A stretch of DNA of 64,000 bases from Brienomyrus brachyistius (taxonomy: Eukaryota > Chordata > Actinopteri > Osteoglossiformes > Mormyridae), in the NCBI RefSeq assembly GCF_023856365.1, contig NC_064551.1:21003349-21067348 (forward strand), written 5' to 3'. Both the position numbers and the translations under genes were made by a program. Below are positions 25,485 to 38,488 of this stretch, piece by piece. The notes under the pieces were generated by a model that was not told the DNA's origin, ran no database searches, and saw nothing but the letters and a program-made list of their open reading frames with translations. Every line of letters starts with the position of its first letter. Position 1 is the stretch's first letter.

Positions 25485-25755
25485 AGACTAAGGCACTGGG
25501 TTAGTCTAGTCTAATCTAGGGTACTGTGTTTTATAATGGGAACAGAACACAAGAATCTAGGGTACTGGGTTTAGAATTGGATTAGAACACAAAAGAATCT
25601 AGGGTACTGGGTTTAGAATGGGATTAGAACACAAAGGAATCTAGGGTACTGGGTTTAGAATTGGATTAGAACACAAAGGAATCTAGGGTACTGGGTTTAG
25701 AATGGGATTAGAACACAAAGGAATCTAGGGTACTGGGTTTGGAATGGGATTATTG
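25485..25755. repeat. Minisatellite, about 42-bp unit
   Basis: Around six units of GGGATTAGAACACAAAGGAA and TCTAGGGTACTGGGTTTAGA; the central units are almost identical and the edges decayed. Confidence 0.85.
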
Positions 25756-25759
25756 GACT

Positions 25760-28455
25760 GTGAATGAAGTGAAACTAGGAGATTGAGTTTCAGGTGGTAT
25801 TAAATATGTTGAGTAGAACACAATTAGGACACTAAATTCTGGAAAATTAAGAATATGACGCAAGTGGAACACCAACAATGAAACATACTGAGACTACTGC
25901 AATGAGTTTGGAAGCAGACAGGAATACGGAGCTTTACTCTGTCTTGTATTTGTTGCATTTATCTGGTCTGCAGGAAGCTCACAAGTGGGAATTTCATCAT
26001 ACTTTGGAGCCTCGATAATAAAAGAACCTTGAAGCCAAGATCAGAACATGGCGTCAGACTAGACGGCGGTTCTGCGGGTCGGTTTTACGCTGTCAAGTGG
26101 AACCAGTGTGTTCTTGGTATCCACGGTGCTGTTTGATCAGGCTGATTGCTTGGTGTGCAGTGTGTCCCTCATAAAGTTGCCTCGTTCCCCGGCTGTGTAT
26201 TTTCACCACAGTAAATGTCATTAAATAGTATTTAAGCCAAAGCAATTATTATATGAAAATTGTTTAATTTTATTTTAATATAAAAAATAAAGCCACAAAG
26301 GCTGTCTTGAAAAGTTTCCCATCCCATCCTACCAATTTTGAGCAGATTTCCACTAATCTGTTCCTTGTAGATTTCCTCCTCGTTTTTTATTTATTAAAAC
26401 CAGGGTTTAAAATGTATTCTTAGATTGGACAAAAAAACCAAGCTCTGCAGGAACCATATGGCCTGGACACAGTGGGGACTGACGGATAAGAAAGAGATTA
26501 TTTGTAAGAGAGGAAGTGCAGAAAAGCAGCGCTCTGAAAACGCTGGCACCGGAAAGAGGCCAAGGCGCCAGGCAAGTGTGAAAGCGCCACACGCACGTGT
26601 CACACCTACAGGGCCACCCCTACTGCCCTCTTACGCTCCCAGAAAATTCTGGAAAAAAAGGCACCAGACTCACTTCTCATCAACTGAAGTGCCTTTTCAC
26701 CCGAGAGAGACAGCTGGGGGGCCGAGCATTATATTCTGTACTTCTGCTTCATCACCATGTCCCCACAAAATCCGAAAATCCTTTGTGGACGAATGTAGTC
26801 GTGGATATGATGGTTTGACCAGCTATCTGCCAGTGTTTGCCTGGCTTGACTGAACCTGGTTTGACTGAACCTGGTTTGACTGAGCCTAGACTGAACCACA
26901 GATTTTGTGGGGTGGGTGGGTCGGGTGGGGTGTATTTCTCAGAAAGAAAGGCCCCTGTAACATATTGTTTAAAAAACGACAGGGTTGTCTGGGAAGAAAT
27001 CCCCTCCATTTTCATAATTTTCCGGTGCAGGGTGCCTAAAAACAGGGTAAAACGTGAACAGGATGCCTCTGTCACAGGGCATACACAGAAAGGGTCATGT
27101 ACAGATACCAGTCAACCTACACTTTGGACTGTGGCAGGAAACTGGAGAACATTGAAGAAACTCATACAAACATAAGGAACACCTACCGAGTCAGGGCCAC
27201 TGCCGAACCTTCACAGTCCAGGACCAATTCCCAGAAAGCCTGCAGACCACTTAGAATCTGCTGGAACTTGTTTTGCTTTCTTTATTCATAACCTGCTTGG
27301 TACGTTAGGTTTGTGCTCCTATTTTTATCTTCGCGAATCAACGAAAACAGCTACTGGACACATGGAATGTAGAGATCGGTTTAGGGCCAAAGGGGGGGAT
27401 CTGGGGGGTGTTGCTCCTGCTCCCCGTCCTCACGGTCTAGTTGAGCGGCAGAATCGCACTTATTCAATTGCAGCCAGATCGTCTGTGAGAAGCCTTCGCA
27501 TGGCTTGCATGGGGAGGGGGTACGCCAAGGACAAACCCCCCAAAATCCCATTTTAGGGGCCCCAGGCGGCTGCCCAGGGTGAGTATGAAACAACAGAGTT
27601 TGTATGTCGGGAGGTATTCTGGGGATCTTTGGGGGGGGGGGGGGGGGGGTTGGAGCTCTTCAAAATACTTGGAATCCATTAATCAAAACCAGTAATATGC
27701 AGCATCATATGGGTCAGCTAAACTTGATATAATCAAAATATAAATGTGGTGTTTTTGCACAGCTCTGATAGAGAGACTCTGCCTGGTAGGATATCAGATG
27801 ACTGTACATAATTAACTGCGTAGCCCAGAGATGGTATCCTTTAAAGGCAGTCTGATGTGCTGTATATTTGTAAAGGCGTATTGGTTGAAAGTATGATATT
27901 TAATTACACTGCAGTTACTATGGCTTCACTGTATTGTTCCCGCTTGGACAATTTCAGTCATCACATTTCCAGTGAAGTACAAATTAGGGTTTGCATTAAT
28001 ATCCTCAGAGGCTAATAGACCAAGCGGGAACTTTTATGTTCCATTCTGGTGCCAAGCCTGGCTGGCTCCCACTGAGATGAGTTCAAATTCTTTGTATGAT
28101 ATAGAAAATGCAGCTTTGGGGTTTCCGAGCAGTTTGACACAAACCACAGCCGCGCACATGAGATGCTGACACGTGCTTAGCTAATACGATTAGCCAAAAG
28201 ATACAGTCTCTATGCATTAATACCATTTGATTTTCTTCCACAGGAATTCGGGCACCTGGCATGCCGGTGCAGCAGCAGCGCCCCCCGGAGGCTGACTTTG
28301 ACATCTTTATCCGCTTGGCTAACTGCTGTCTAATAGTTGGAATGTGGTGCGAGTTGCATAAAATAATTTGAGATGTGTTTTAAAAATGTTCTCTTTCCTT
28401 GCCATAAATCCTGTTTCTTTAGATAAAGACTAAAAACAGGTAGACTGCTTATGCA
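25760..28455. other. Noncoding, no gene seen
   Basis: Includes a LINE-tail-like stretch near 25920-26040 with AATAAA, three 15-base direct repeats (CTGAACCTGGTTTGA) near 26850 and a G run at about 27631-27649. An exon-like open stretch at 28245-28370 is discussed as a finding. Confidence 0.45.
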
Positions 28456-28460
28456 CAGGA

Positions 28461-28499
28461 GTGTGTGTGTGTGTGTGTGTGTGTGGGGGGGGGGGGGGG
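28461..28499. repeat. GT microsatellite joined to a G15 run
   Basis: Twelve GT units followed directly by fifteen G. Confidence 0.9.
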
Positions 28500-28795
28500 T
28501 TTACCTACTGTAGATCACATTTGGGGACCAAAATGACCCCAAAGTGCGGTAAAACCTGAAACTTCCTTACTTTTGGGGACACTTCTTCAGGTCCCCATTT
28601 GGATAACCTCAGTTTTATAAAAATCTGTGACTGCAATCATAAAAATAAAAGTGTCAAAAGTCTAGTATTTGGGTTGGTTACTTATGGTTAAGTTTAGGGC
28701 TGGCTAGGGGTTAAGGGTGTCATAGTGAACATTAGCATTTCTCCCCATAAATGTGGTCCCCATAAATATATGTTTACCTGACGTGTGTGTGTGTG
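28500..28795. repeat. GGGGACC-type teleost interspersed repeat, copy 2
   Basis: Same order of blocks as 7985-8315: ATTTGGGGACC, ATCTGTGACTGCAAT, GGCTAGGGGTTAAGG and GGTCCCCATAAA. Flanked by GT tracts on both sides. Confidence 0.55.
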
Positions 28796-28989
28796 TGATC
28801 ATCATGGTCATGCTGGCCACTTATAATGGGATGTGGCAGTACGGACTCACACTGTTTCATCATCCGATTAGCGAGAAACGGGATTCAGGATGTTCATAAA
28901 AACAGTTAAACATTTACTTCCTTCCTTTCTATACCCTATCAATTCAGACCTGAAATAAATCATCCAGAATTCACATGAAGGGTGGGAAT

Positions 28990-29172
28990 TGCGGTGGCTG
29001 GGTGGCGCAGCCTTTGGGCCGGGGTTTTGGACTCTCCCCCAGGGCTACATGTGTGGGCTTTGCACGTTCTCTCCATGTCGGCGTGGGGTTTCCTCCTCCC
29101 TCTGCGATAGGCTGCTCTGCGCCCCCCCTTCACCCTGAATATGACAAGCGGTTACAGAAAATGGATGGATGA
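28990..29172 (+). mobile_element. SINE
   Basis: Begins GCGGTGGCTGGGTGGCGCAG, contains TTTGCACGTTCTCTCCATGT and ends AAAATGGATGGATGA, the local tRNA-headed SINE family with internal deletion. Confidence 0.65.
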
Positions 29173-30046
29173 ACATAAAACCTATAAACAAATGTAACAC
29201 GCCCAGTATGTTAACATGAATGTACTCCGTGGGTGTTTGGGATCCAACTGTGAAGCTGCAGTCGTCGCAGGGTCCGTTCGTACTGTTCTGCCTCCTGGGT
29301 TGTTAATGTCTCAGCTGCGATCTGATTGCAAGCAGAAATGCCAGGAACACCACAGACAGATGTAGACAAGACATCCTCTGAGGCACAACAAAGTTTATTT
29401 GGAAGTTCTGCTTAGTACAAAACAAAGAAGAAAACAGCCCAACAATGCTACATACGAGTGTGAGTTTATTATTTCTCTCTGTGTTTGTGTGTCTTTGGCC
29501 ATGAGAAGGAGATTATCGGAGAATCGGTGCCCTGTCATGTGACTGTATTGGTGATGTGCCCTCATTAAGTGCCTGTCCCTCTTTCATTTTTTATTTTTTT
29601 TTCCATCAACATGTTTCGTAGCTCAGCGTCTATGCTGGGGGGGGGGGGGGGCGGGTGGGCTAACAGGGAAGAAGCTGATACTTGCCTCTTTCAGCCACAC
29701 GTAGGTTACTCTGGCCTGCTGTCGAGCTCCACAATGCCACTCGCTCTCCGGCGATTATGGTGTTGGGTGTCCATGACGGCTACTTGTCAGCGCCCGCGGG
29801 ACACATGAACTCCCCGGGAGGTGTGCTGGGTTAATTACCCACGGCTCAGTCGTGCTTCAGCACTCCGGCCTGCTCCGGGACAGTGATCGCTGACGCACGA
29901 TCGGTCTCTGGGGAGGGGGTGTTGCTGTTTGAGGGGCGCCAGGGGGAGTGGGGGTGGGAAGAGGCCAAGGTGATCAGGTGGGTGGATCCAGCCTCCAGCA
30001 GGTGGCCCCCCTGGGGTTGAGTCTTTGAGCCGGTCGACGTGCAGCG
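29173..30046. other. Upstream region of the hunk-like gene
   Basis: Presumed promoter and 5' UTR. A G run lies at about 29637-29651 and the last 150 bases are GC-rich. No TATA box is clear and the transcription start cannot be placed. Confidence 0.4.
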
Positions 30047-30268
30047 ATGCCGGCAGCGGCCTCGACTCTCCCCGAGGGTCCGGCGGAAGACGGCGCAGAG
30101 CCGGACGGGATGGTGTCGGGCCCGGCCCTCCTCGGCAGGGTGCCCCGGGACACGGTGAGAAGCTTCCCCCACACCAAGCGTGTGGGGAGCTACCTGATTG
30201 GCAGAATGATCAACAAGGGAGCCTTTGCCAAAGTGATGGAGGGCCTGCACATCGGCAGCGGCGAGAAG
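30047..30268 (+). CDS. hunk: hunk-like exon 1: start and glycine-rich loop
   Basis: Codes residues 1-74, an acidic N-terminus followed by the start of the kinase domain ([15 protein letters not shown]). It ends GAGAAG before the donor GTAACG. The ATG is chosen because MPAAA matches the HUNK N-terminus and it is the first in-frame ATG before the kinase domain. Confidence 0.88.
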
Positions 30269-33200
30269 GTAACGACTGATGCTCAGAATTGAACCCTGAC
30301 AGGCCCTTGATGAGCTCTGCTGGAGAGCAGAACCTCATATGCTCATATCCGGGAGAAGAATGATGGTTCATATGGCTTATGTTTTTTTTTTTTTTAAGTC
30401 TGTATCTGTGTATTTTTTTGTGTTTTCTGCATAAAAATCTGCCTCAAATCCCTATTTCAGCTCGACAGGAACATAAAAAACCACATTCTCAGTCACCTTA
30501 ATCATCGCCCTGCATTAATCTGCACAGTTAGCATGTTTTGACAAACTCTAAGTTTCAAGGATGCCTGACGGACGCTCTTGTGGAGTTACTGAGCGTTTTA
30601 CACAGGCTGCCTTCACGAGTTATGACTGGCTGCTGTTTCATTTGTGGCTGTTATCCGAATGAGATCTGAAATGTAACATGCGGCCGTCCAGCAGCCTTGG
30701 GTACATTCTGTCCCCTTACGCACCAGTTAATTAACGGAGCCCTTTTTCTGTTTCGTAAAAATTGCTGTATTAACAGAACATGAACATTTCTAAAAATCTG
30801 ACACATACATTCTCATGCCAAGGCTAATGTGGATAAAGGAGCCTATTGAAAAGCATGCAGGAAAAAAGGTTAATACAAAGTTTTTATTTGTACTAATTGT
30901 AACACCCCAGTTTAATAATGTACTGTTGATCCTGCACTGGAAAAGCAGTAGATGGATGGATGAAATTTAATAATGTAGACTATGTAATTAGCATTAAATG
31001 CAGAAATATGAATTATCTGTCATTTCAAATAAGTTTTAACAGTGCCTTATGCTAAAATCACAGACTTTTTCCAAGTATAAATCTGTGCATATCTGGCGAA
31101 AAAACATCCCAACATGTGACACTCTTTAAGACCATCAGTGAAGTGACCTTACGTTGCCCTCAAACCCGGTCTGTGGCGACAGGGACTGATTCAGGTCACT
31201 GTCATCCTCGGAAATGGACCATGGCCGTTGTCATGCTCACTCTGTCAACGATTTCCAGCATCGGCCCCCATTTGTTAAAGCTAAACCAAGTTGTCATGGA
31301 GGGTATTCCGCCTTTGTTTGTATGCCCCCCCCCCGTAACCAAGGCGATGGAATTCCCCTGGAGGACTGTCTCTTTAGCCTTGACCCCAAACCTGAAGATC
31401 CCCTTTGTGTCACTTCTGCCTCTGTATTTTCCCTGTAAAGATGCTGTTACACACATGTTACATGCATGTAACTCGAGTGCATCACCTGCCCTTGTTCCCC
31501 ATCAGTCGCTGGCTGATTGCCGCACAGATGCGAAGAAAGTCAGTGTGTAGTTCCTGCTCCCTTCTATTGCTTAGTTTCCATGGTAATGTTGTGGCCTATG
31601 GCAACCAGCAAGATCTGTCCGTAATGCATCTCTATGTATCCCCGACCTCTTGCTAGATCTGCCCACCTTTGTTAATCTTTATTCTCTCTGCGCTTCATTC
31701 AGTCTGGATGAAGATATTGTCATGGTAAAGATCTGAGCTCTAATACCCAATGTAGGACTGCACTGAGAAGTGAGGGTAAGCACTTAAATCATATCAAATA
31801 CCCACAACCCTTAGGAATCAGATCAGGGAAGGATCAATGGAAATAACAAATTTATCCATCCATCCATACATCCATCCATTCATCCATACATCCTGCCTCC
31901 TCATATTAGCGGCACACAGTCGATAGATTTTTTTAAAATTATTGCATAATTTCTTTGCCTTGTCATTCGACTGCAGTTGAGTTGATCTTTTTCTGTGTAA
32001 GTGCTCAAATTTTGTCACATTTTAAATTCTACCTGCCTTTGTTTTGCTAATTTATCGCCCAGAGGAGGATGGGGTCCCCTTCCGAGTCTAGGTTCCTCTC
32101 AAGGTTCCTTCCTGCTAGAGGGTTTTTCCTTGCCACTGTCGCCTCAGGCTTGCTTAGTTGGGTTCTGGCCGGTTAAATGTAAAGTGCTTTGTGACAATGA
32201 CTGTTGTTAAAAGTGCTATATAAATATATTTGTATAAATAAATTGAATTGAATTGCCTCTGTGGCACTTGTGTTCAACTGTGGTTGTTTTAAAAGTGCAC
32301 ATCAAATAAATTTAGATTTTATTTCGATCCATCCTGGGAGGCATGGTGGTGCCGTGGTTAGCACTGTCGCCTCACACCTCTGGGGTTCCATGTCTGGAGT
32401 TTGCATGTTCTCCCCATGTCATCATGGGGTTTCCTTTGGGTACTTTGGTTTCCCCCCACGGTCCAAAAACATGCTGTAGTTCATTGTAGTTTACCAAATT
32501 CCCCATAGGTGTGTCTGTGCGAGTAAGTGGTGTGTGAGTGCACCCTGTGATGGGTTGGCGCCCCACCCTGGGTACTTCCCTGCCTTGCGCCCATAGCCTC
32601 CAGGATAGGCTCTGGACCCCTGCCTATCCAACGGAACGTGGGGCACAAGGCAGAGGATGAGGTACCAGTCCACACAAGTGAATTTACGGTGAATTCATTA
32701 CTTAATGTACTACATCAGTAGACCATTATAAATGATGACTGAATAGTGGCTGGTCATGCAGGTCGCCGTCAAAGTGATTGACAAGAAGAAGGCCAAGCAG
32801 GACTCGTATGTCCTGAAGAACATGAAGCGGGAGCCGCGGATCCACCAGATGGTGCAGCACCCTCACGTGGCCCAGCTCTACGAGACGTTGGAGACCGAGA
32901 ACTCCTACTACATGGCCATGGAGCTGTGCGCGGGCGGCGATCTCATGGACCGCATCTGCGAGCGCAAGCGGCTGGACGAGCGGGAGGCGCGGCGCTACAC
33001 ACGGCAGATCCTGTGCGCCGTGGAGCACCTGCATCGCCATGGCATTGTACACAGGTAACCGCCGCCCCCAACCTTAGCATTAGCCATCCATTAATCCATT
33101 TTCCAAACCGCTTATACTACTGGGTCGCGGGGGGGTCCGGAGCCTATCCCGGAAGCAATGGGCACGAGGCAGGGAACAACCCAGGATGGGGGGCCAACGC

Positions 33201-36200
33201 ATTGCAGGGCACACTCACACACCATTCACTCACGCATGCACACCTACGGGCAATTTAGCAACTCCAATTAGCCTCAGCATGTTTTTGGACTGTGGGGGGA
33301 AACCGGAGTACCCAGAGGAAACCCCACGACGACATGGGGAGAACATGCAAACTCCGCACACATGTGACCCAGGCGGAGACTCGAACCCGGGTCCCAGAGG
33401 TGTGAGGCAACAGTGCTAACCACTGCACCACCATGCCGCCCCCGCGTTAGCCAATGATGTCTTTTTAATCGGTGAGTGGCTGGAGAGGGGAGCTCTGCTG
33501 GCCAATCAGCTTTTAGCTTGGGCCAGTGCCCTCGAGGGCCCCGCCCCTTCATGTACCCCTGCCTGGCAGTCAGGTCCTCCACTTCTAAAACGATGCTCTA
33601 GTGGCTCTGTTACCAGTCTGCAGGTTGTTTTTATTTTTCTTTCCTTTTCCTTGTAAATGGAATGCAGGAACACGTTACTCTTTCAAACGTACTTTTCATT
33701 CCATCACCCTGACCGTCGCCTGGGCCCGTTCCACTGTGCTTTAATTAGGTGCTAAGCTGTTTAGTTCTCTGACATTACTGGCTGTTTAGTTGTCTAACAT
33801 TACCGAGAGAGGTTTGTAATTCAAAGTCAGCCTGCCAGTGTAGGATCTGTCAGCAATTTGGTAGGTTTACAAGGTTTGATCTAAATTACATATGTTTTGG
33901 AATTCATCGGAATAAGTGGTTATAAATCTAGTTAAATATAGCTCTAATTATTAGTTTTCTCTGGGGATCTGGTAGAGAATAGTTTACGGGCCGTATATAT
34001 ATGGAAATCTTACTTGTTTGTCTGTTTTATAACCAGCATTGGTCTCCCAGATTACCAGCGTCACCTGGCTGCACTTAACTCACTTCCAAATCTTATGATG
34101 CACTTGAGCAGTTGAGCATGTGAAACAATGTTTGTAAAAAAAAAAAAAAAAAAAATTTAGTCAGGGCAGTTGAATTAAATACACTGAAGCCTAAAATTTT
34201 ATGGTGTAATTTTCCATTTTATTTTTTACGAAAAAGCATTTATGTGTGTAAGGACAGCCAGTGTGGTCAGGAGGAGATGCAAGCCGCTGTTCCAGACATT
34301 GAGTCGAAGACCTCTGGGGTTAACCAGCCTTGCTGTGCTCTGTTTTAGGGTGGGGGTGCTGGGGGGGGGGTGACTTGGCAGGAGGTACTTGTAGATTTCA
34401 ACACTTCGCAGCCCTGGTGACACTTCCCTAGCGTGAGTTTACTGGCGGGGGCTGCGGTGGGCACATGAGCGCTTCTGACGCGCCTGGGTGCAGCCGTGTT
34501 TCCACGGCAACAGGAGAGTGACTGTGGTCTGGTTCGGTTGTGCCAACCTCGCTGCCTTTGAACCCCTCTACAGGGGGTTCCATTCCTGGTTCAGTCTGCC
34601 CTTATTGGGAGATCTGAGCCCCTGAGGGAATTACGTAAAGTGGTTGTAAAGTTGTCTATGTGACAATACAGTCCCTGACGATGCTCCATACTAAACGCAT
34701 TTTGATTTTGATTTATTGTTCCTTGTGTTTCCAGGCTCCACACTCTCCCTGACCCAGCAGTGGATAAGCAGTTATAGAAAGCAATGGATGTATGATCATT
34801 AATTGATTCATTATCTTTAACACTGGCTACATATCTGGTCTTGTAAAGCATGTAAGGGTAGAAGCTCAATGAGTTTATAGGGGTTGTTAAAGGTAAAGTG
34901 GAGTTAAAAAAGGGGGGGGGGTCCATAGGTAAGATATAACTGTACTGCTTTTGTGAACCTGAGATATCCAGCCAATAAGAGTACGGCGGCAGCCAAGTCC
35001 AGGAGCTGGTGCTGTTCCATCACTCAGGGAAAGTTTCAGTTAGCCAGCACAGAACCACCATCCAATCAGGGTTCACACAGATAATTTGGGCCCGCATGGC
35101 ATGCTGTGACCTGTAGTATGTAAAGTAAGCTTTCAGCTTGGCAAGGGAGGGGCATGAGGGGTGGGCTGCAGACAGCTATGGTGCTGGAATGAATTACATT
35201 GGGGTGAAACGTCTGGGCCCAAAAACACATGTGTGAATCATAAGCCGCTTTGCCTTCCAAATCATGGACACAGTTCCCAGACTGCACTTTGATTAATACC
35301 ATCCACTCATCCATAACCTCTTATCCACCAGTAATTACTAGCTGTGGTTATTAGCAGGCTATTTAACAATCAAAATATGTCCCAGTATGTTACTCAGGTT
35401 TAAGTAATATTTGTAACATTTTGTTTGATTTCAGGGATTTAAAAATCGAGAATTTCCTGCTGGATGAAAACAACAACATTAAGATTGTTGGTACGTGTTA
35501 CTTTTTTGAGTTTTCGGGATTCTCTGCCCATAATTAGTTACCTCAATTAGGTGAGGACTTTGACATACACCTGGAGAAAAAAAACTCAATTTTTCAGCTT
35601 TATAATTCAAACCGCCTGTCAGCTAACTATCAAGCGGGCTTGCTCACATATGTTTTGCTGAGGGATAGTGTTAAATCCATCAGTACTTGTCTCAGATCGG
35701 ACTTTCTTGAGTTGCCTGCTGCCCCTAATGGCTGTCTCCTGACAGGGAAGATCTCCACCTATGGTCCTTCCATCCTGCAGCCTGATTGGCCTTGTTACTC
35801 TCATTAGATAACATATCCTACTAACCCTGGAACCCACAGGCCTCAGAATGTGATGGATCCACCCGTTCAAGGAATATAAAAACATACCTTAATTTGCTGA
35901 GCTCACTTAGTCCTCTGAAGACATTTTAGGCAATTTAATCCCATCTGGTATCAGGGGCCGGTAGTGTGTCATGCAGGGGGGGGGGGGGGGGGGCACTGGC
36001 TGGCCCCGAGCTCTGCATCCATAGATGGGGGAAGGGGGTTAGGGGACAATTTGTTTTTGAAAATACGGCCTGTATGCGGCTCTGCTAGGACACTTTGCAG
36101 AAAAGCGTCACCCAGGTCAAGTCTCTGTTATCATGCAATGTTTACCCAGCACCGTAGCGCCTCAACATGAATTTCACTGCAACGCCTGGCATTGGTGGAG

Positions 36201-38455
36201 GTGGGGGTGGGGGGGGGTAGGACTCCCTTTAAACGCGTTGTGCTACGTTAAACTGCCCTTGTCCTCGCCACACATTTCCGTCTCTGCATTTCAGTTTCCA
36301 CTCGTTCCCTCGTTAAGATTCTTGTTTTATGTCTCAACCACAGAAATTTACCAATATGGAAGTGGGAGTAGGGCTGGGAGGCTGCCGTAGGGAGCGAGCG
36401 AAGGGAAATCTGTCCCCTTTATCAACAATAAACAAGAGAAAAGGGTTTCAGAGAAAAAGGATGTTTATTTAAAGTTTCCAAGATGGCCTGTACAAGGAAC
36501 CCAGTGTTTGAGGTGGTGTTGTAGCTGGAAGTATCTTAATAGGGTTGAATTTCCAATATAAGGGTTTCTGATTGGATGACAGACAGTGGGGGGAGGGATG
36601 GGGTAGGCCTGCCTCGCCTCGCCTGGCGCCAACGCTGCCGTTTCCTTGCAGACTTTGGCCTGAGCAACACGGTGAAGGCGGAGGCCTTGGCACTGGAGCT
36701 GCTCAACACGCAGTGCGGCAGCCCGGCCTACGCTGCCCCCGAGCTGCTGGCGCACAGGAAGTACGGGCACAAGGTGGACGTGTGGTCAGTGTAAGTCGCC
36801 AGTGCATTAGGAAGCGGCTCCTCGCTGGTGCCGGGGCTGGGCGCTCCAGGCTGGTACCTGCAGTACATGGGTGACTTTATTGGGGCTACGAGGGGAGCAA
36901 TTGCACCCCCTACTGCTCAGATGAAATGCTATTTGAACATACTACATTCACTACGATTAAATTATACTGTAAAGCCTAAAAGTAAAACACCCCCCCCCCT
37001 GCTGTGTCATTCTCCGCATCTCCATTTTGAATGTATTGATCCCCGCCCCGCCTGGCCCCCCCCGCTCAGATGCCCTAACTAGACGCAGCCTGGATTTCCG
37101 CCACACGCTTATGGGGTCTCACACTGCAGTAGGTGCAGTGATCCCGACCAACACTCGGACGCGAGCCATCCGTGGGAGGCAGCCATTAACGTTTACGTGG
37201 CGGGCCGCAAAAACCATCAGCTAGTAAAGAGGCAAGCTGCCCTCGAACATCTGAAATGCTGACATCTCGTAAAAAAAAAAAAAAAAACCCTGGATGGTGA
37301 CTCGTGTAAAGTCATCTGCTCGACGATTGAATAACGATAATAAACAAACATGACGTAAGGCTTGGATGAGCGGCTGGACCGCACTTCCAGCCACGATGCT
37401 TTTCACAATAACTCCTTATAAGAGTTACTTATAATTCTTGTTTTTATCTTTTATTGTGTGGTTGCCTAGCAGGCACTGCCTCTCTTTATATCACCTTAGG
37501 TGCGTTAAGTGTCACGTCTGGCTCTGCTCCCACCTCTAAGACTCGCGGTCCTGAGTTGCTGAGTGCCAGATCCGATCAGCACATCTTGTCCCTGTATGTT
37601 TGTGATACATTTCATCATCTCGTTCATCCACTGCCACGCCTTTTGGCACCCAAACATGTTTCCTGTATATATACAGAAATGTAATTAGTAAAATATGGAA
37701 CTTATTTTTAGGCTCTTAACTAGTAACTTAAAAAGAAAAGTTCAGTAAAATATATTTTAAATGATCTTGGGTTACGATACATTACCTAACATACAATATA
37801 AACATCTGGCTAGGCATTATGTGCTTATATACCTTGATCAGCTACCCACCTGTGATTTATACCTGGATCTTAAGTGCCCAGTTACTGTCTGCCTCCTGGC
37901 TCTTGTCTTTTATGTGCGATTTTTTTTTACCAGCTTTGTCTTCTATAAGTACCAGATCCAAGGTGATTCAACATAGAAATTTGCATGCTCTTCTAGCCTA
38001 GGCATTAAGCAACGATGTTGTACCCCCTCCCACCTCTATGTGGCGCTGGCACAGGGGCGTCAGCACGTTTGCCATGCTCACCGGTACCCTCCCCTTCACT
38101 GTGGAGCCCTTCAACATCAAGCAGCTGCACCAGAAGATGGTCAACGGCGACATCGGCACCTTCCCCACCGACATCAGCAAAGGTGAGACATTTGCTGATT
38201 TCTGCAGTCCCCCCCTTCACCTACTGTCCCTCCAACACCCCCTGATGGGAGCTATGGGTCCCTATGGGGGCAGCATGTAACTCAGTGGGCTAAGCCTCTG
38301 TGCCTAGGTTGTTGGTTCGGGCCCAGCACCGGCACATTCTTCAGCAAGGTCCAGCTCCCTGGGCACCACAACAGGTGGCCAGCTTACTCTCACCTACACA
38401 GAGCAAGCTGGGGGAGGCATAACGAATATTTCCCCATGGGGTTCAATACAGAATC

Positions 38456-38488
<33 letters not shown>

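Noticed and set aside
32756..33058. Kinase exon read as a single-exon gene
   Set aside because: It is exon 2 of the nine-exon gene; the preceding ATG is intronic (part of the acceptor TCATGCAG).
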